Assembly (NCBI GenBank): GCA_963930775.1
Contig: OZ005696.1
Span: 1,612,001 to 1,676,000, forward strand
From: Cliona cf. orientalis
Taxonomy: Eukaryota; Porifera; Demospongiae; Clionaida; Clionaidae
DNA length: 64,000 nucleotides
Direction: 5' to 3'
Below are positions 45,401 through 53,763 of this stretch, one piece after another (position 1 is the first letter of the stretch; each line of letters begins with the position of its first letter). The notes below the pieces were generated by a model. The model was given only the letters and a program-made list of their open reading frames with translations, ran no database searches and was not told where the DNA came from. Made by a program: the position numbers and the translations under genes.

Positions 45401-47895
45401 TGTGGAAACTACATGTAGTCTATTATCATTATGGATCTAAACTGTTGGATATTCAATAAGGAAGGATGGAGCAGGGATTTTTTTTCCAAGTGTTCACAGT
45501 GATGTAATCTCTTAGGTGAATTCACTATTACTTTGCAAAGTGGGGGTATCCCCTCAATCACAAGGTAGACCATGTTTTAGAAATTTAGGTTACAAAATTT
45601 GACTTTCAGCAATTTGGTAGAGTACCAAATGGTGTGTTTACTCACCTATTAGAACTTGTTCAACCTCTGTACCTTCATCCATCAGCTTTTGAGCTGCAAA
45701 GGAATAATTATTAATTTCATAATGAGTATATCTCTCATGCTAATAAATGCCATTGCATGTGAGATAAGCAAGGGTACAGACCATACATAATCATGTCAGA
45801 TAGAGAGGGGGGGGGGGAGAGAGAGGGAGAGAGAGGGGACAGAACCAGCCGGCTTCACCTAGAACATCATTGAGATAGTTGAGACAGAGATCCTGTCCAC
45901 TGACGCTGGCGTAGTCGACCGGAGTGAGCTGCTCAGTGTCTCTGGCCATGATGTCCCCTCCAAGCTGGACCAGCAGCTGGAGGCAGGCAAGGTGACCTGA
46001 ACCAGCCGCTATATGGAGGGGAGTCACTTCTTTACTGCTCGGATTGGAACGGACATTGGGATTGGCTATGAGAATGTGTGTGTGTGTGTGTGTGTGTGCA
46101 CGTACATGTATAAAATCAATATGGTGGGTGTGTGATATATTATAGTGGAACCCCTCTATAAGGACACCCATGAAATGAGGACATCTCCGACTCCATGCAT
46201 GCATAGAACAGTGTACAAAACTACCTTTGAAATGAGGACACCTCCTTTAATCAGGACATTTTAGGCTGTCCCAAGGGTGTCCAGAATAGAGGGGTTCCAC
46301 TGTAGATGTATACATGTGAGGAAGGGGGTGTATTGGTGGGTGTGTGGGAGGTGAGGCATGTACATTACTTATTATTATTATGAGATACATACAAACATAT
46401 ATATTATAGCTACTCTACTTTTCAAGCAATACATGGCTGTATAAGCATAAGCTTGATCAGGAGAATATAAAAAATACAGAGCAATTGGCGTTTCACATGT
46501 TGTCACAAAGTGGAGGACCAGGCACACCGCACAATAGTGCGACAACCCAGCAACACTGTGAAGCAACATTGGCAATGGGCAATTACATGTACATGACGAT
46601 CAGAAATATTGTTAGCCATCTCTCATCGAGGTAAATACTTAAAGAGCAAGGTACACAAATTAATCCCAAGTCTCAAGGGAAAGACATGGAGACTATGCTG
46701 CTAAGCAGCTCTGGCACATTAATGTACAATCACGTAGGGGTCACCTACACACTATCTAAGTTAGCTATTTGCTAGACCGTCCTTCACCATGGCAGGCTAT
46801 TATAATATGTAATCCCTGGATTGAGTAACCATTCTAGCAATTGTTTCCTCCATAAGCTGCTTTTGAGATTCCTTTGGGAAACAGCCCAGCTTTGGAGAAT
46901 AGCCATTATAAGTAGAATACTGAGCTATTATATAGATAGGTAAACCCATCGTTTCTATAGTGCTATCAGGAAAAGGACTTAAACGAACTTAATTTCCTTC
47001 AGCTGGTATACTATAGCCTATTATACTGTGGACAAATCACTATGGCCATTGTGATCTATACTACAAAAATAATTATGCAAGTGTAGTGTGTGTGTGTGTG
47101 CACAGTAACATTCAGTTTCAAAATATACACGTACATGTACCAGAAGCTGGTCGGTAAAATATTGCTTCAGTGAAATACATTGGTGGTTGAAAACATACCA
47201 TAACAATACGGATAGAAATACTGAATTCTCTCATTATTTTGTGTGTGAGTTTTAGTGGGTCTTTGAGGAAAGAATATTTATAGATAGCCTATCTAAATGC
47301 CTTAACTTAGAGATTCAGAGATTTTTTTTTCATCTCTAACTTTATTCCCCCTCCTTGAAATCTCTAAAAATGTACTTAGAGAATAGTACTGGGACATGGC
47401 ACTGGAATGTGTCAGGTTTCCCCCACTTGTACTTGAAGAACCAACAATAACATACATTAATCTCAGCAGTGGAATCTTTCTATTGCGGACACCAGCTAAA
47501 ATGCCCATATACAGTGTAAGCGAGCCTCGGGTATCCCTGTCTCAGGGGTATATTATTCTATACACCATACTATACTCCACCTCCTAATAAAGCGGTGCTG
47601 TGGTGTCGATATAATACGCATATAGGGAGGGCTGCATTGTATCGCAAAGTGACCTCACAACAACATAAATGTATATACCTTCCTTGATGAGTAAGCATTT
47701 TAGTGACTCTGGCTCATTTCTCTCTGCCGCAGCGTGTAGAAGGGTGTAGCCACGGTCATCTCGCTTGTTCAGCAGTTTCGACAGTCGTTCTGTGCTGTTT
47801 AAGATGTCGAGGAGGCGTGGCGTGTTGTCGACCAGCGTGACATCGAGGGGGCTGGTGATGAAATGCTGAATACTCATCACCATTGAGCTATGCAT
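21429..47895 (-). CDS. LRRK: LRRK1-like Roco kinase: ankyrin, LRR, Roc-COR, kinase, WD40-like
   Basis: Twenty-nine exons (minus, 5' to 3'): 47679-47895, 45859-46065, 45646-45693, 44406-44532, 43217-43324, 33397-34654, 32181-33193, 31984-32109, 31458-31734, 30991-31137, 30620-30882, 30119-30333, 29474-29667, 29146-29284, 28407-29073, 27547-27958, 27110-27292, 26731-26877, 26344-26466, 25744-26103, 25299-25544, 25038-25181, 24678-24833, 23803-24426, 23312-23434, 23112-23234, 22234-22939, 21849-22131, 21429-21591. They sum to 8799 nt, in phase, 2932 residues. LRRK proteins are GTP-regulated kinases at membranes and microtubules. The order ANK-LRR-Roc-COR-kinase-WD40 and the catalytic YRDLKSDN and DYG motifs fit LRRK1 better than LRRK2. 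It is longer than human LRRK1 and LRRK2, through a long COR-kinase spacer with polyQ and a long C-terminus. The donor of exon 7 (AAAG|GTTTGC) is weak but keeps phase. Start Met 47895 follows an acceptor-like CTAACAG, so a 5' UTR exon is likely upstream. Confidence 0.93.
23568..23786. mobile_element. LRRK: MITE with TACCTTAGGG/TACCTTAAGG ends
   Basis: The left end is TACCTTAGGGCTACGATTAT and the right end (inverted) TACCTTAAGGACACTTTTGT. Both continue into GCGGGTAC and (A)AATTTAGCG-type inner repeats. It is 219 bp and lies within 17 bp of an LRRK donor site. A second end of this family is at 57344-57380. Confidence 0.6.
24678..26466 (-). other. LRRK: LRRK kinase domain exons
   Basis: Exons 19-23, residues about 1930-2259. 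Glycine loop GKGAFATVY begins at 1939, Lys1967 is in DVAFKAL, the catalytic loop is [12 protein letters not shown] with Asp2094, DYG is at 2126-2128, and FMAPEM is the APE motif. Tyr in DYG and YRD instead of HRD are characteristic of LRRK1-type kinases. The preceding exons 16-18 carry polyQ, CPFCSE and a KCPDHGD Cys/His motif. Confidence 0.9.
28207..28376. mobile_element. MITE with TACCGTGTTTATGCTA ends
   Basis: The first 16 nt, TACCGTGTTTATGCTA, are exactly complementary to the last 16 nt, TAGCATAAACACGGTA, and both arms continue with AACGC-like sequence. It is about 170 bp, in an LRRK intron (27959-28406). The internal stretch CTGGTAAAGGTCGTCA also occurs near 24560. Confidence 0.65.
31251..31446. 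repeat. Possible MITE with AATCCTAA-rich interior
   Basis: The ends AGGGCTGCCA and (inverted) TAATGCTGCCA share GCTGCCA. The interior repeats AAATCCTAA on both sides. It lies in the LRRK intron between exons 31458-31734 and 30991-31137. The inverted repeats are short, so this is tentative. Confidence 0.35.
31772..31953. mobile_element. MITE with TACCGTAAATCTGGAAATTTTC ends
   Basis: The left end TACCGTAAATCTGGAAATTT pairs with the right end AAATTTCCAGATCTACGGTA. Internal CGAAAATTT repeats occur. It is 182 bp and lies just upstream of the Roc P-loop exon acceptor region in the LRRK gene. Confidence 0.65.
32181..33193 (-). other. LRRK: LRRK leucine-rich repeat exon
   Basis: Exon 7 (residues about 656-993) holds typical LRRs such as [45 protein letters not shown] and [20 protein letters not shown]. 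It leads directly into the Roc domain. An Asn/Gly/Ser-rich insert (about [12 protein letters not shown]) interrupts the repeats. Confidence 0.9.
35024..38465 (+). CDS. Dual-kinase protein 1: TKL kinase, SH2, tyrosine-kinase-like pseudokinase
   Basis: Seven exons: 35024-36022, 36104-36271, 36348-36676, 37266-37410, 37567-37752, 37964-38089, 38310-38465 (702 residues). Residues about 15-300 are a TKL kinase domain ([15 protein letters not shown] lysine, [25 protein letters not shown]). An SH2 domain covers about 343-425, with GDFLVR and phosphotyrosine-binding Arg366. Residues about 440-702 are a tyrosine-kinase fold: Lys467 is kept, but HRD reads LCN (559-561) and DFG reads KFG (579-581), so both catalytic Asp are lost; KWMAPE and [12 protein letters not shown] are kept. 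The second domain is thus a predicted pseudokinase, perhaps a regulator or scaffold. No signal peptide is visible. Start 35024 is chosen by alignment with the two related kinases; upstream in-frame codons have no similarity. The gene sits inside LRRK intron 5 on the opposite strand. Confidence 0.88.
36023..36103 (+). other. In-phase 81-nt intron that reads open as a hydrophobic segment
   Basis: Donor CAG|GTATTT and acceptor TTATCCAG are both acceptable. The 81 nt are also a multiple of three without a stop and would encode 27 residues including [16 protein letters not shown], a membrane-span-like run, placed between the kinase and SH2 domains. Either constitutive splicing or retention keeps the frame. 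T-rich introns often read hydrophobic by chance. Confidence 0.5.
38466..39207. other. Spacer between the two nested dual-kinase genes
   Basis: About 740 bp, holding the 3' end of the first gene and the promoter of the second. Apart from AT-rich sequence I see no repeat or coding potential. Confidence 0.5.
39208..42570 (+). CDS. Dual-kinase protein 2: TKL kinase, SH2, degenerate tyrosine-kinase domain
   Basis: Eight exons: 39208-40095, 40302-40457, 40637-40813, 40883-41226, 41373-41535, 41608-41796, 42065-42187, 42421-42570 (729 residues). Residues about 15-290 are a TKL kinase ([33 protein letters not shown]). Exon 2 is a short Pro/Lys-rich linker ([10 protein letters not shown]) that the neighbouring paralogue lacks. 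An SH2 domain follows ([17 protein letters not shown] with Arg383). The C-terminal tyrosine-kinase fold (about 455-729) keeps Lys492 and the catalytic-loop Asp590, but HRD is HCD, the loop Asn is Ser595 and DFG is NLG (608-610), so Mg binding and activity are doubtful. It is a tandem paralogue of the gene at 35024, with matching intron positions through the SH2 and kinase-like parts. It lies opposite to and inside LRRK intron 5. Confidence 0.88.
41257..41345. repeat. GA microsatellite in intron of dual-kinase gene 2
   Basis: A run of (GA)n followed by GGAGAGAGAGG-type repeats between exons ending 41226 and starting 41373. Confidence 0.7.
42952..43172. mobile_element. MITE with TACCGTATAGCCGGAAA ends
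   Basis: The left end TACCGTATAGCCGGAAAAT and the right end ATTTCCGGCTATACGGTA are complementary over about 17 nt. Both arms continue with GGCGGGAATTAAATTTGGC-like sequence, and the interior repeats CCGCCAAATTT. It lies within LRRK intron 5, between the second nested gene and exon 5. Confidence 0.7.
44116..44186 (+). tRNA. tRNA-like sequence, probably pseudo-tRNA or SINE head
   Basis: An A-box-like TAGCTCATTTGG and a B-box GGTTCAAATCC are correctly spaced around a putative anticodon arm (TCGGACTAGAATTCAGA). The acceptor stem does not pair and the T stem is imperfect, so a functional tRNA is unlikely. A T/C-rich tail follows. It lies in LRRK intron 4. Confidence 0.3.
44570..44738. mobile_element. 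MITE with TACCGTAGT ends and GTAAGCGCCCAT repeats
   Basis: The left end TACCGTAGTGTCCCGGGTAA and the right end (inverted) TACCGTAGTATTCCGAGTAA are both followed by GCGCCCATG. An internal third GGGTAAGCGCCCATG occurs. It begins 38 bp upstream of an LRRK exon (44406-44532). Confidence 0.65.
44777..44913. repeat. Partial copy of the GTAAGCGCCCA element
   Basis: It shares GCAGCTTC, CATACAAATGTATG, GGGTAAGCGCCCA and GTGGGCCAAA in the same order as the element immediately upstream, with one similar end (GGATACTACTGTA). Confidence 0.5.
46141..46304. mobile_element. MITE with (C)AGTGGAACCCCTCTAT ends
   Basis: Left AGTGGAACCCCTCTATAAGG then ACACCC; right (inverted) CAGTGGAACCCCTCTATTCT then GGACACCC. 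The interior repeats AATGAGGACA. Flanking TA fits a mariner-like target. It lies in LRRK intron 1, after a GT microsatellite at 46077-46098. Confidence 0.65.
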
Positions 47896-48768
47896 GGCTG
47901 TTAGTATGAGTGAGAGTGTCACGGTGTGTGTGTGCCATGCAGTGTGCAGTGTGGATGGATGGACATAATAATATTATACAGTGGGAATATTAAAATCCAC
48001 GTAAATTAATTAAGTTTTAGAACCCTCTCTTGCTTAAACCACACACTTACCAACTATTATCCCTCCCATCTGACAATCAAATTATCTTCAAGCCCACTCA
48101 CTGTTCTTGGCTACTAAGATAATTGATCTAAAGGTGACATCTTTCTATTACCAAGTTAGTTGTTTTATAAAAGCCCCATGATCACTTCGCTGGCTCTCGG
48201 CCAACAACAGCTATTTAAATTAAAACGGTCCAGACCGTCACCACGGCGGCAGCAAGCCATACTAAACCTCAATCATAGTACGGTATAATTTTGATCGTAG
48301 AACACTAACTCACCGAGATTTCTCTGCTATGAGTTGATCAAGCAGATCCAGTACAAATTTTTCAATTCAGGTATATATGGTGTCCGCCTTCCATTTTTTT
48401 CAGCTAGTGATCTTGTGATCGCAATCTCCTTGTGGAATCTGATTTCGGCTTTGTGAAATTATCGACCTTTGCCAAATTTATTTTCAGAGGGGAAACCCCC
48501 ATGCCGATCTGGGAGCCCCGCCCCCTCGTTGCTATAGCAACTAATTGAAAGCTGGTGCCGATGTATTGCACTTTGATGTAGAGAGTGAAGCGATTGATGA
48601 AAAGAAGTCAAAGAAGTGGCCTAGTGAGTATGCACAATCTGGAAGAGAGATCGGAATACTAAGAACTAGAGTCTAGTGGGCTGGAGTAGATACTGACTTC
48701 AAAATATTTTCGCTCGAGACGGCCCGACATCGTTTATTCCAAATAGAGCCCACCACTAAGCAACTGTC
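47896..48768. promoter_or_regulatory. Divergent promoter region, LRRK and plus-strand gene at 48769
   Basis: About 870 bp separates the two start codons. On the minus strand a donor-like CTCG|GTGAGTT (exon edge about 48314) and the acceptor CTAACAG just before the LRRK ATG suggest a noncoding first LRRK exon near 48314-48400. CpGs are more frequent around 48500-48740 than nearby. No core promoter element was assigned. Confidence 0.4.
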
Positions 48769-49045
48769 ATGTACAAGAAGGCTCACAGCTCCAGTACCTT
48801 AAACAACAAAACTGGCGTGCTGTCCACTCCGTATGCATCTCGCAACAACATGGCTCGAATTGGTACAGACTACCCGAAATCACTGAACAGAACCAAGGCT
48901 TGGAAGAAGACATACTTTTCTCTCTCCGATCCTCACCTTACGCGTTACTTTCAGAACAAACTTCTGGCCAGTCTTGACAGGGAGAGCTCTTCAAGACCGA
49001 GTTCGTGTCTATCTACGCCGAGATCAAGGGCATCAACTGTCACTG
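48769..49045 (+). CDS. First coding exon of an unrecognised gene
   Basis: An open stretch from ATG 48769 encodes a basic Ser/Thr-rich N-terminus (MYKKAHSSSTLNNKTG ... SLNRTKAWKKTYFSLSDPHL) and reaches a good donor CACTG|GTAAGT at 49045; without splicing it would stop after 96 residues at 49059. The 5' flank is shared with the LRRK promoter. I could not find a convincing second exon; the following 15 kb is the minus-strand cysteine-rich array. The gene may continue past it or beyond the window. No domain is recognised. Confidence 0.45.
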
Positions 49046-49536
49046 GTAAGTTCATGTGAATGCAGTATGATGGGTGTATGTATGAGTCGCTGAGTACTGT
49101 AAAAATTTTTATGTAATTCTTTTGCATAAAGTGACAAAACTTTTTTACACGAAAATAGTTTCCCCTCATATAGTGAGTATATTAGACGTGTTTGTTATTG
49201 ATGAAAATATTGTACATGAAATTTCTAGCACAAAATTTTGCGAACAAAATTAGCACGAATTGTTAATGTTTCCCCCACTTGCAAAACTTGATTTTCTATG
49301 GTAATGCATTTGTATGTATAATATTATTTATGTTACTGTGGTGACTATGGTCAGGTATTGTGTAGTGTTATAATGATGATGCTGCATTCAGTGTGAACGC
49401 AATAGCAGTTCAAGTACAAAAATTAGTTGTATGAGAAAGAAATGCGCACATTTAATGTAATTGATGATGGCGACATTATTATGACAATATTCATGTGCAT
49501 GTATAAAAATATATAGTATTCTTGTTCGATCTCATT
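49046..49536. other. 3' flank of cysteine-rich gene 1, duplicated downstream
   Basis: The part at about 49212-49536 (GTACATGAAATTTCTAGCAC onward) recurs at about 53435-53763 and 55531-55859 with few changes. It marks the type-a 3' flank shared by genes 1-3 of the array. There is no coding potential on the plus strand. Confidence 0.6.
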
Positions 49537-50529
49537 TCATTGAACAAAAATCTCAATTAGTTGCACTGGTGTGTCCTCATCTTCTAGAAAGAATCTTCCA
49601 CTGACAATACTCATTATGCGTATCTCAATGTCATCTGTAGTAGTCTGGTTTAGCTGCTTACAGAACCATGGAGGGTTGTTGAATTCACAGCAGGAACTGG
49701 AGCCAGCACAGCCCTGGCCATCCCATAGTGGATTGTTGGTGATGAAGTTAATATTATCATTTCTCGTTCCAATTTCACAAAAGTAGTCCTCATTGACAAA
49801 GGGGGGTGTAGCATTTGTTGGAATTATACAAGGGCAATAATCTTGTCCTTCTCGTGCTGCAGCAAATGTCCAAATATGATTTCGTGGGTCCCCAAATGTA
49901 ATCGAAATGCCATCAGCATATGCATCATCAAGTGTTCGTTGATTTTGATTAATGTAGCCAAGAAATCCTTCTGGAGTTCCAAATTGATATGCAACGATTC
50001 GTCCACATACCCTGGAATAAGGAATTCCATAGGAGGTGTAGTTGACTGAGTTGATGTTTGTATCCATTTGCCTTCGACATGTGCGAATTGGTAACTGGAC
50101 CTCTCTCCAACCATCTGGGCACTGTTCACTTGGATCAGACATGTTGAGGTAGGCAATACGCATCCACTTTCCATCACTTTCACCACAGCAACGATTCTCA
50201 TTCAAAGAGCAATAGATCAGCTGAGGTTCATTGGCAACATTCAACCAGTAGTAGCCAGATGGGTGGCCTTGATAAATATCTTCACATGAGCTTGCTGGAA
50301 AACTTTTGTATAGTCCGTAGAGCTGCGGAAGAATGCTGGTGTTGAAAATTCCTTCAACTTCATTTGCTAGTTGCGAATGGAGAGCGCTGCTAAGAGTACA
50401 TCCTCCATTATTGTCTACTCTCTTCATCTCAATGCTAGCTGGCCTAACGGGAGGTTGTGCTGCAACGACACTGCAGCACACCACTACCATAACCGTAGCG
50501 TATTGTACTAGGTTGCTTGAGTTTTTCAT
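49537..50529 (-). CDS. Secreted cysteine-rich fibrinogen-like protein 1
   Basis: A single exon of 330 residues from ATG 50529. The N-terminus has a hydrophobic signal peptide (YATVMVVVCCSVVAA). The body opens with a fibrinogen-type motif SSCEDIYQGHPSGYYWL, then CCGESDGKWMRIAYLNM, QCPDGWREV, VCGRIVAYQ, DGISITFGDPRNHIWTFA, DYCPCI, WDGQGC, CCEFNNPPWFCKQL and TTDDIEIRIMS. About 20 Cys and several N-glycosylation sites (NMS, NYT, NAT, NQT) fit an extracellular protein. This motif order is what I recall from unnamed protein families in sponges and cnidarians, and a lectin-like or matrix role is only inferred. It has no membrane span. It is the first of a minus-strand array and its 5' flank carries the 2.1-kb insertion. 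Confidence 0.88.
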   Translation of the reverse strand: MKNSSNLVQYATVMVVVCCSVVAAQPPVRPASIEMKRVDNNGGCTLSSALHSQLANEVEGIFNTSILPQLYGLYKSFPASSCEDIYQGHPSGYYWLNVANEPQLIYCSLNENRCCGESDGKWMRIAYLNMSDPSEQCPDGWREVQLPIRTCRRQMDTNINSVNYTSYGIPYSRVCGRIVAYQFGTPEGFLGYINQNQRTLDDAYADGISITFGDPRNHIWTFAAAREGQDYCPCIIPTNATPPFVNEDYFCEIGTRNDNINFITNNPLWDGQGCAGSSSCCEFNNPPWFCKQLNQTTTDDIEIRIMSIVSGRFFLEDEDTPVQLIEIFVQ

Positions 50530-50669
50530 ATTGCACAAAAGAGATGTTTACAATTAGCTGAAGGTTAGCAGCAAAAGTGAAGAGGAATGAACTTCCTTAC
50601 TTGCACTTACTAGTCATCCAACAACGACAGTTCTCATATATAGTCCAGATACATGCACTGTTTACCGTA

Positions 50670-52790
50670 CACTGTTAAAAAAAGTGTGTTGTGGTAACAC
50701 ACTTTTGGTGTGTTGGTACAGGTACTTAAATTTAACACGCCAAATGTGTGTCAGTCAACACCCTCTGTTTGGTGTGCTCTACAACACTGAAATAGTGTGT
50801 TGCACAGCACTTATTTAGTGTGTTCAGTAGGGATTGTGGTGTGCTTCTGTAACATGCAACAATGTGTATTAAATTTCATTTTCAATATTAAAAAAGGATC
50901 CAATAACAATAATATTATTATTACAACAATTATAAATAATTCGTTCAAAAGACATGACTGTAATACTATTACTAGTGCTTTTACTGTTCAGAAGCTTCCG
51001 TTGGTGTTGAATTATACACCCCAACTTTGGAGAAATAACGATCTTGCTGCTGCTGCTGGTGCTGTTATTTCATCTAAATACATGTAGACAAACAGAAAAA
51101 AAACAAAACATTGACTCAACCAGCTGCATTAGCATGACATTATATGGGTGTCCATGATTATTCATAGACATACATAATTAAGGATAATGGAAATAGACGG
51201 GGATACAGGGACAGATTAAGCAGTAGTCTCGTGCCCAGCCCCTTTTCACGCACGCAGAGAGAAGGGGTCTGGACAAATGTGTATAATAGGGCTCGTGTCA
51301 TCCGTGCAACATACAGTGCGCTCCATTCAGATGCACGGATCAAGTCACATGACTGTGCGGGCATGAATGGTATGCAAATTAATGACTATGCGCGTGCACG
51401 TTTGTACACGATAGAACCCTTGTGGAATGTTAATTTATTAGTGTTTCTTATTCACGCACACCAGAAATATCATGTATTCCTCGGCAACACGGGTCCTATA
51501 CACATTTGTCCAGACCCCTTCTCTCCGTGTGCGTGAAAGAGGGCTTGGCACGAGACTAATTAACCAGTAGGAATAGAGATAGGCATAAAAGGGAAAGATC
51601 CATGCATGAGAGAGAGGTGAAACTCACCAGATTAACATGTGTTTGGTTGTATGATGCAACAGGAGGCGAAGTTGTAAGCAGCAGGTGGCAGCTGTATCAG
51701 GTATAAATGAGAGAAAATCCTTTATGCACTAGACGAGAGGGAAGACCCTCAACAAGAGGAGGAAGAGAGACAGAGAAGCAGAGAGGGAGGGAGGGAGGGA
51801 GAGAGATGTTGGGTATGGAACTTACCAGATTGACATGTTTGGTAGTAGCTATGGCACTCCAGAATTACAAGCAGCAGGTGGCAGCTGTACCATACAATGA
51901 GAGAAAAATCACCTTATGCACTTTATATCATGACAGAAGGAAAGAGAGTCAGTGGCCTCAGTAAGAGAGGAGAGAGAGAGAGAAATCAATAAAACTTGCT
52001 TACCTAGCATAATGTAACATCTTAGCTTGATAACATCAGCAGCTACATCATTTATGTGCCGGGGAGCAGCCTGGGAGCGAAACTTTTAAGTTGATAAATA
52101 TTATGGCCCTAAAGTAGAGAAGGGTGAGAGAGCATTTTTCATTCAGGTATTGAAACGATTGCTCCATGCTTCTTATGGCCATTAATCTGGGCAATAACGG
52201 ATTGTAAGCATATTTTAGTCTAGAATACCACCCCCTGCATGTAAGTAAACTCTAAAAGGGAGGCCAGTCCAGAGACAATGACCGAAAAAGATGGCAAGTT
52301 TAGCATGCAACTAGCTACAGCTTCCTAAAAGACTGGTGGTAGCTACTTATTTGGAGTAGCAGAGGGAATAAACCACTTATGCTGCACATAAATATTATCT
52401 TAACCACTTACTAAACTCACTTATCCAGTTAGAAATCATCATTTCATGGTCAGAGAGCTGCCCAAAGATTCAAACTGGAGAGCAGCTGCCACTGAGAGCT
52501 AATCAATATGCGCATGCGTAATTAACCCAATGACGTAATGATCGTGGTAGCCCCGCCCCCATAGCCATACCAACACCCCTGTGAGTGTATCACAACACAC
52601 ATACAGGTGTGCAATTTTGCACACCTACTATTAAAGTGTGTCAGATAGCACACTTCCTATGTACTGAGTGAACATGTGTGTCCAGCAACACACTTCATGT
52701 GTCAGTGGAACACAAGTGTGTTATACAACACACTAGTGAAATCTGACCACAAAATTTAGTGTGTTGAACAACACACCATTTTTAACAGTG
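50670..52790. mobile_element. 2121-bp TIR element with TA target duplication
   Basis: The left end CACTGTTAAAAAAAGTGTGT and the right end (inverted) CACTGTTAAAAATGGTGTGT form the terminal repeat. TA flanks at 50668-50669 and 52791-52792 are a target duplication: paralogous flanks at 54881-54895 and near 61324-61338 read TTACCGTAGTGTAAC without the insert. Both ends carry many subterminal GTGTGTT/AACACAC words. No transposase is visible. The interior has a foldback (51224-51558) and a duplicated unit of about 200 bp (about 51620 and 51822). Confidence 0.85.
51224..51558. repeat. Inverted repeat with arms of about 61 nt, nested in the TIR element
   Basis: Arms 51224-51284 (TAGTCTCGTGCCCAGCCCC...) and 51497-51558 (...GGGCTTGGCACGAGACTA) are reverse complements with few mismatches. 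They share GAGAGAAGGGGTCTGGACAA inside. This may be an independent MITE that landed in the larger element. Confidence 0.75.
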
Positions 52791-52792
52791 TA

Positions 52793-53763
52793 GTGTAACA
52801 TGCATGCAGTCTTGCCGTCTTATGTATTTGATTTTTAGGGCGGACACTACCTGGAAAATTAGATAATGCACTTAAGTACATTTCTCTGTAGCCATTAATT
52901 TGTAGTATAATTAAACACTAATGTGTGTGATAGTGCATTCATGCTTGTGATGTTTTTCATTCCATAATAATAAGACTCAGACTGCTGACTATCTATACAC
53001 TTTCTATACACATTATTATCATCATCCTCTACGGTGCATGCATATATGCATAGTTACCCGGAGCTCCATGCATGAGCACCATTGATTGTATATTGAGCTG
53101 ACTTTGCTCTGTTGTCAACCTCGTTTAGTGTCAGCATCCCGGTAGAATCTTAGCTAATATAATATAGTATACCTTTACACGTAGGAAGTATTCACATACT
53201 ATGTTGATGAATATGCACAGATTTAGTGTGATGATCGTAGTACATGTATATGCATCACTACAAAAGTTAATAGCAAGTGCATAATGATAGTGAATATATG
53301 TATATATATACAAGACTTTATCACTGTTGAGATCATTGAACAAAAATCTCAATTAGCTCAACGGGTGTATCCTCTTCCTCAAGGAAAATGGAATCAGATG
53401 CACTACTCATTATGCGTATCTCAATATAAATATTGTACATGAAATTTCTAGCACAAAATTTTGCGAACAAAATTAGCACGAACTGTTAATGTTTCCCCCA
53501 CTTGCAAAACTTGATTTTCTGTGGTAATGCATTTGTATGTATAATATTATTTATGTTACTGTGGTGACTATGGTCAGGTATTGTGTAGCGTTATAATGGA
53601 TGATGCTGCATTCAGTGTGAACGATATTTTGCAATAGCAGTTCAAGTACAAAAATTAGTTGTATGAGAAAGAAATGCGCACATTTGATGATGGCGACATT
53701 ATTATGACAATATTCATGTGCATGTATAAAAATATATAGTATTCTTGTTCGATCTCATCATGT
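52793..53763. other. Duplicated intergenic block with a gene 3' fragment
   Basis: 52793-53763 is repeated almost unchanged at 54889-55859 (offset 2096 bp), and its first 630 bp again at about 61332-61968. At about 53427 the sequence jumps from a 3' gene fragment into the type-a 3' flank, a recombination junction shared by both long copies. Confidence 0.8.
53333..53427 (-). pseudogene. 3' fragment of a cysteine-rich family gene
   Basis: It encodes only the last 30 or so residues (IEIRIMS ... FLEEEDTPVELIEIFVQ, stop at 53333-53335), identical to the tail of the fragment at 61874. It is cut at 53427, where unrelated flank begins. Confidence 0.75.

Larger units (their letters stand above)
33397..47895 (-). 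other. LRRK: LRRK ankyrin-encoding exons 1-6, spanning the 8.56-kb intron 5
   Basis: Exons 1-6 encode residues 1-655. Ankyrin repeats include [58 protein letters not shown] and [20 protein letters not shown]. One repeat is split by intron 5: exon 5 ends ASLLHAAC plus AG, and exon 6 supplies G TAT GGA, restoring [17 protein letters not shown]. This phase-perfect join across 34655-43216 shows the two sides belong to one gene. Exon 6 ends with the first leucine-rich repeats from about residue 515. Confidence 0.9.

Noticed and set aside
49824..50201. 125-codon minus-strand frame inside gene 1, with relatives at 54151, 60443 and 63123
   Set aside because: It is an overlapping frame of the cysteine-rich genes, preserved only because the genes are similar.
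53131..53352. 73-codon minus-strand frame, repeated at 55227-55448
   Set aside because: Conservation reflects a recent segmental duplication, and the sequence is flank plus the tail of a gene fragment in another frame.
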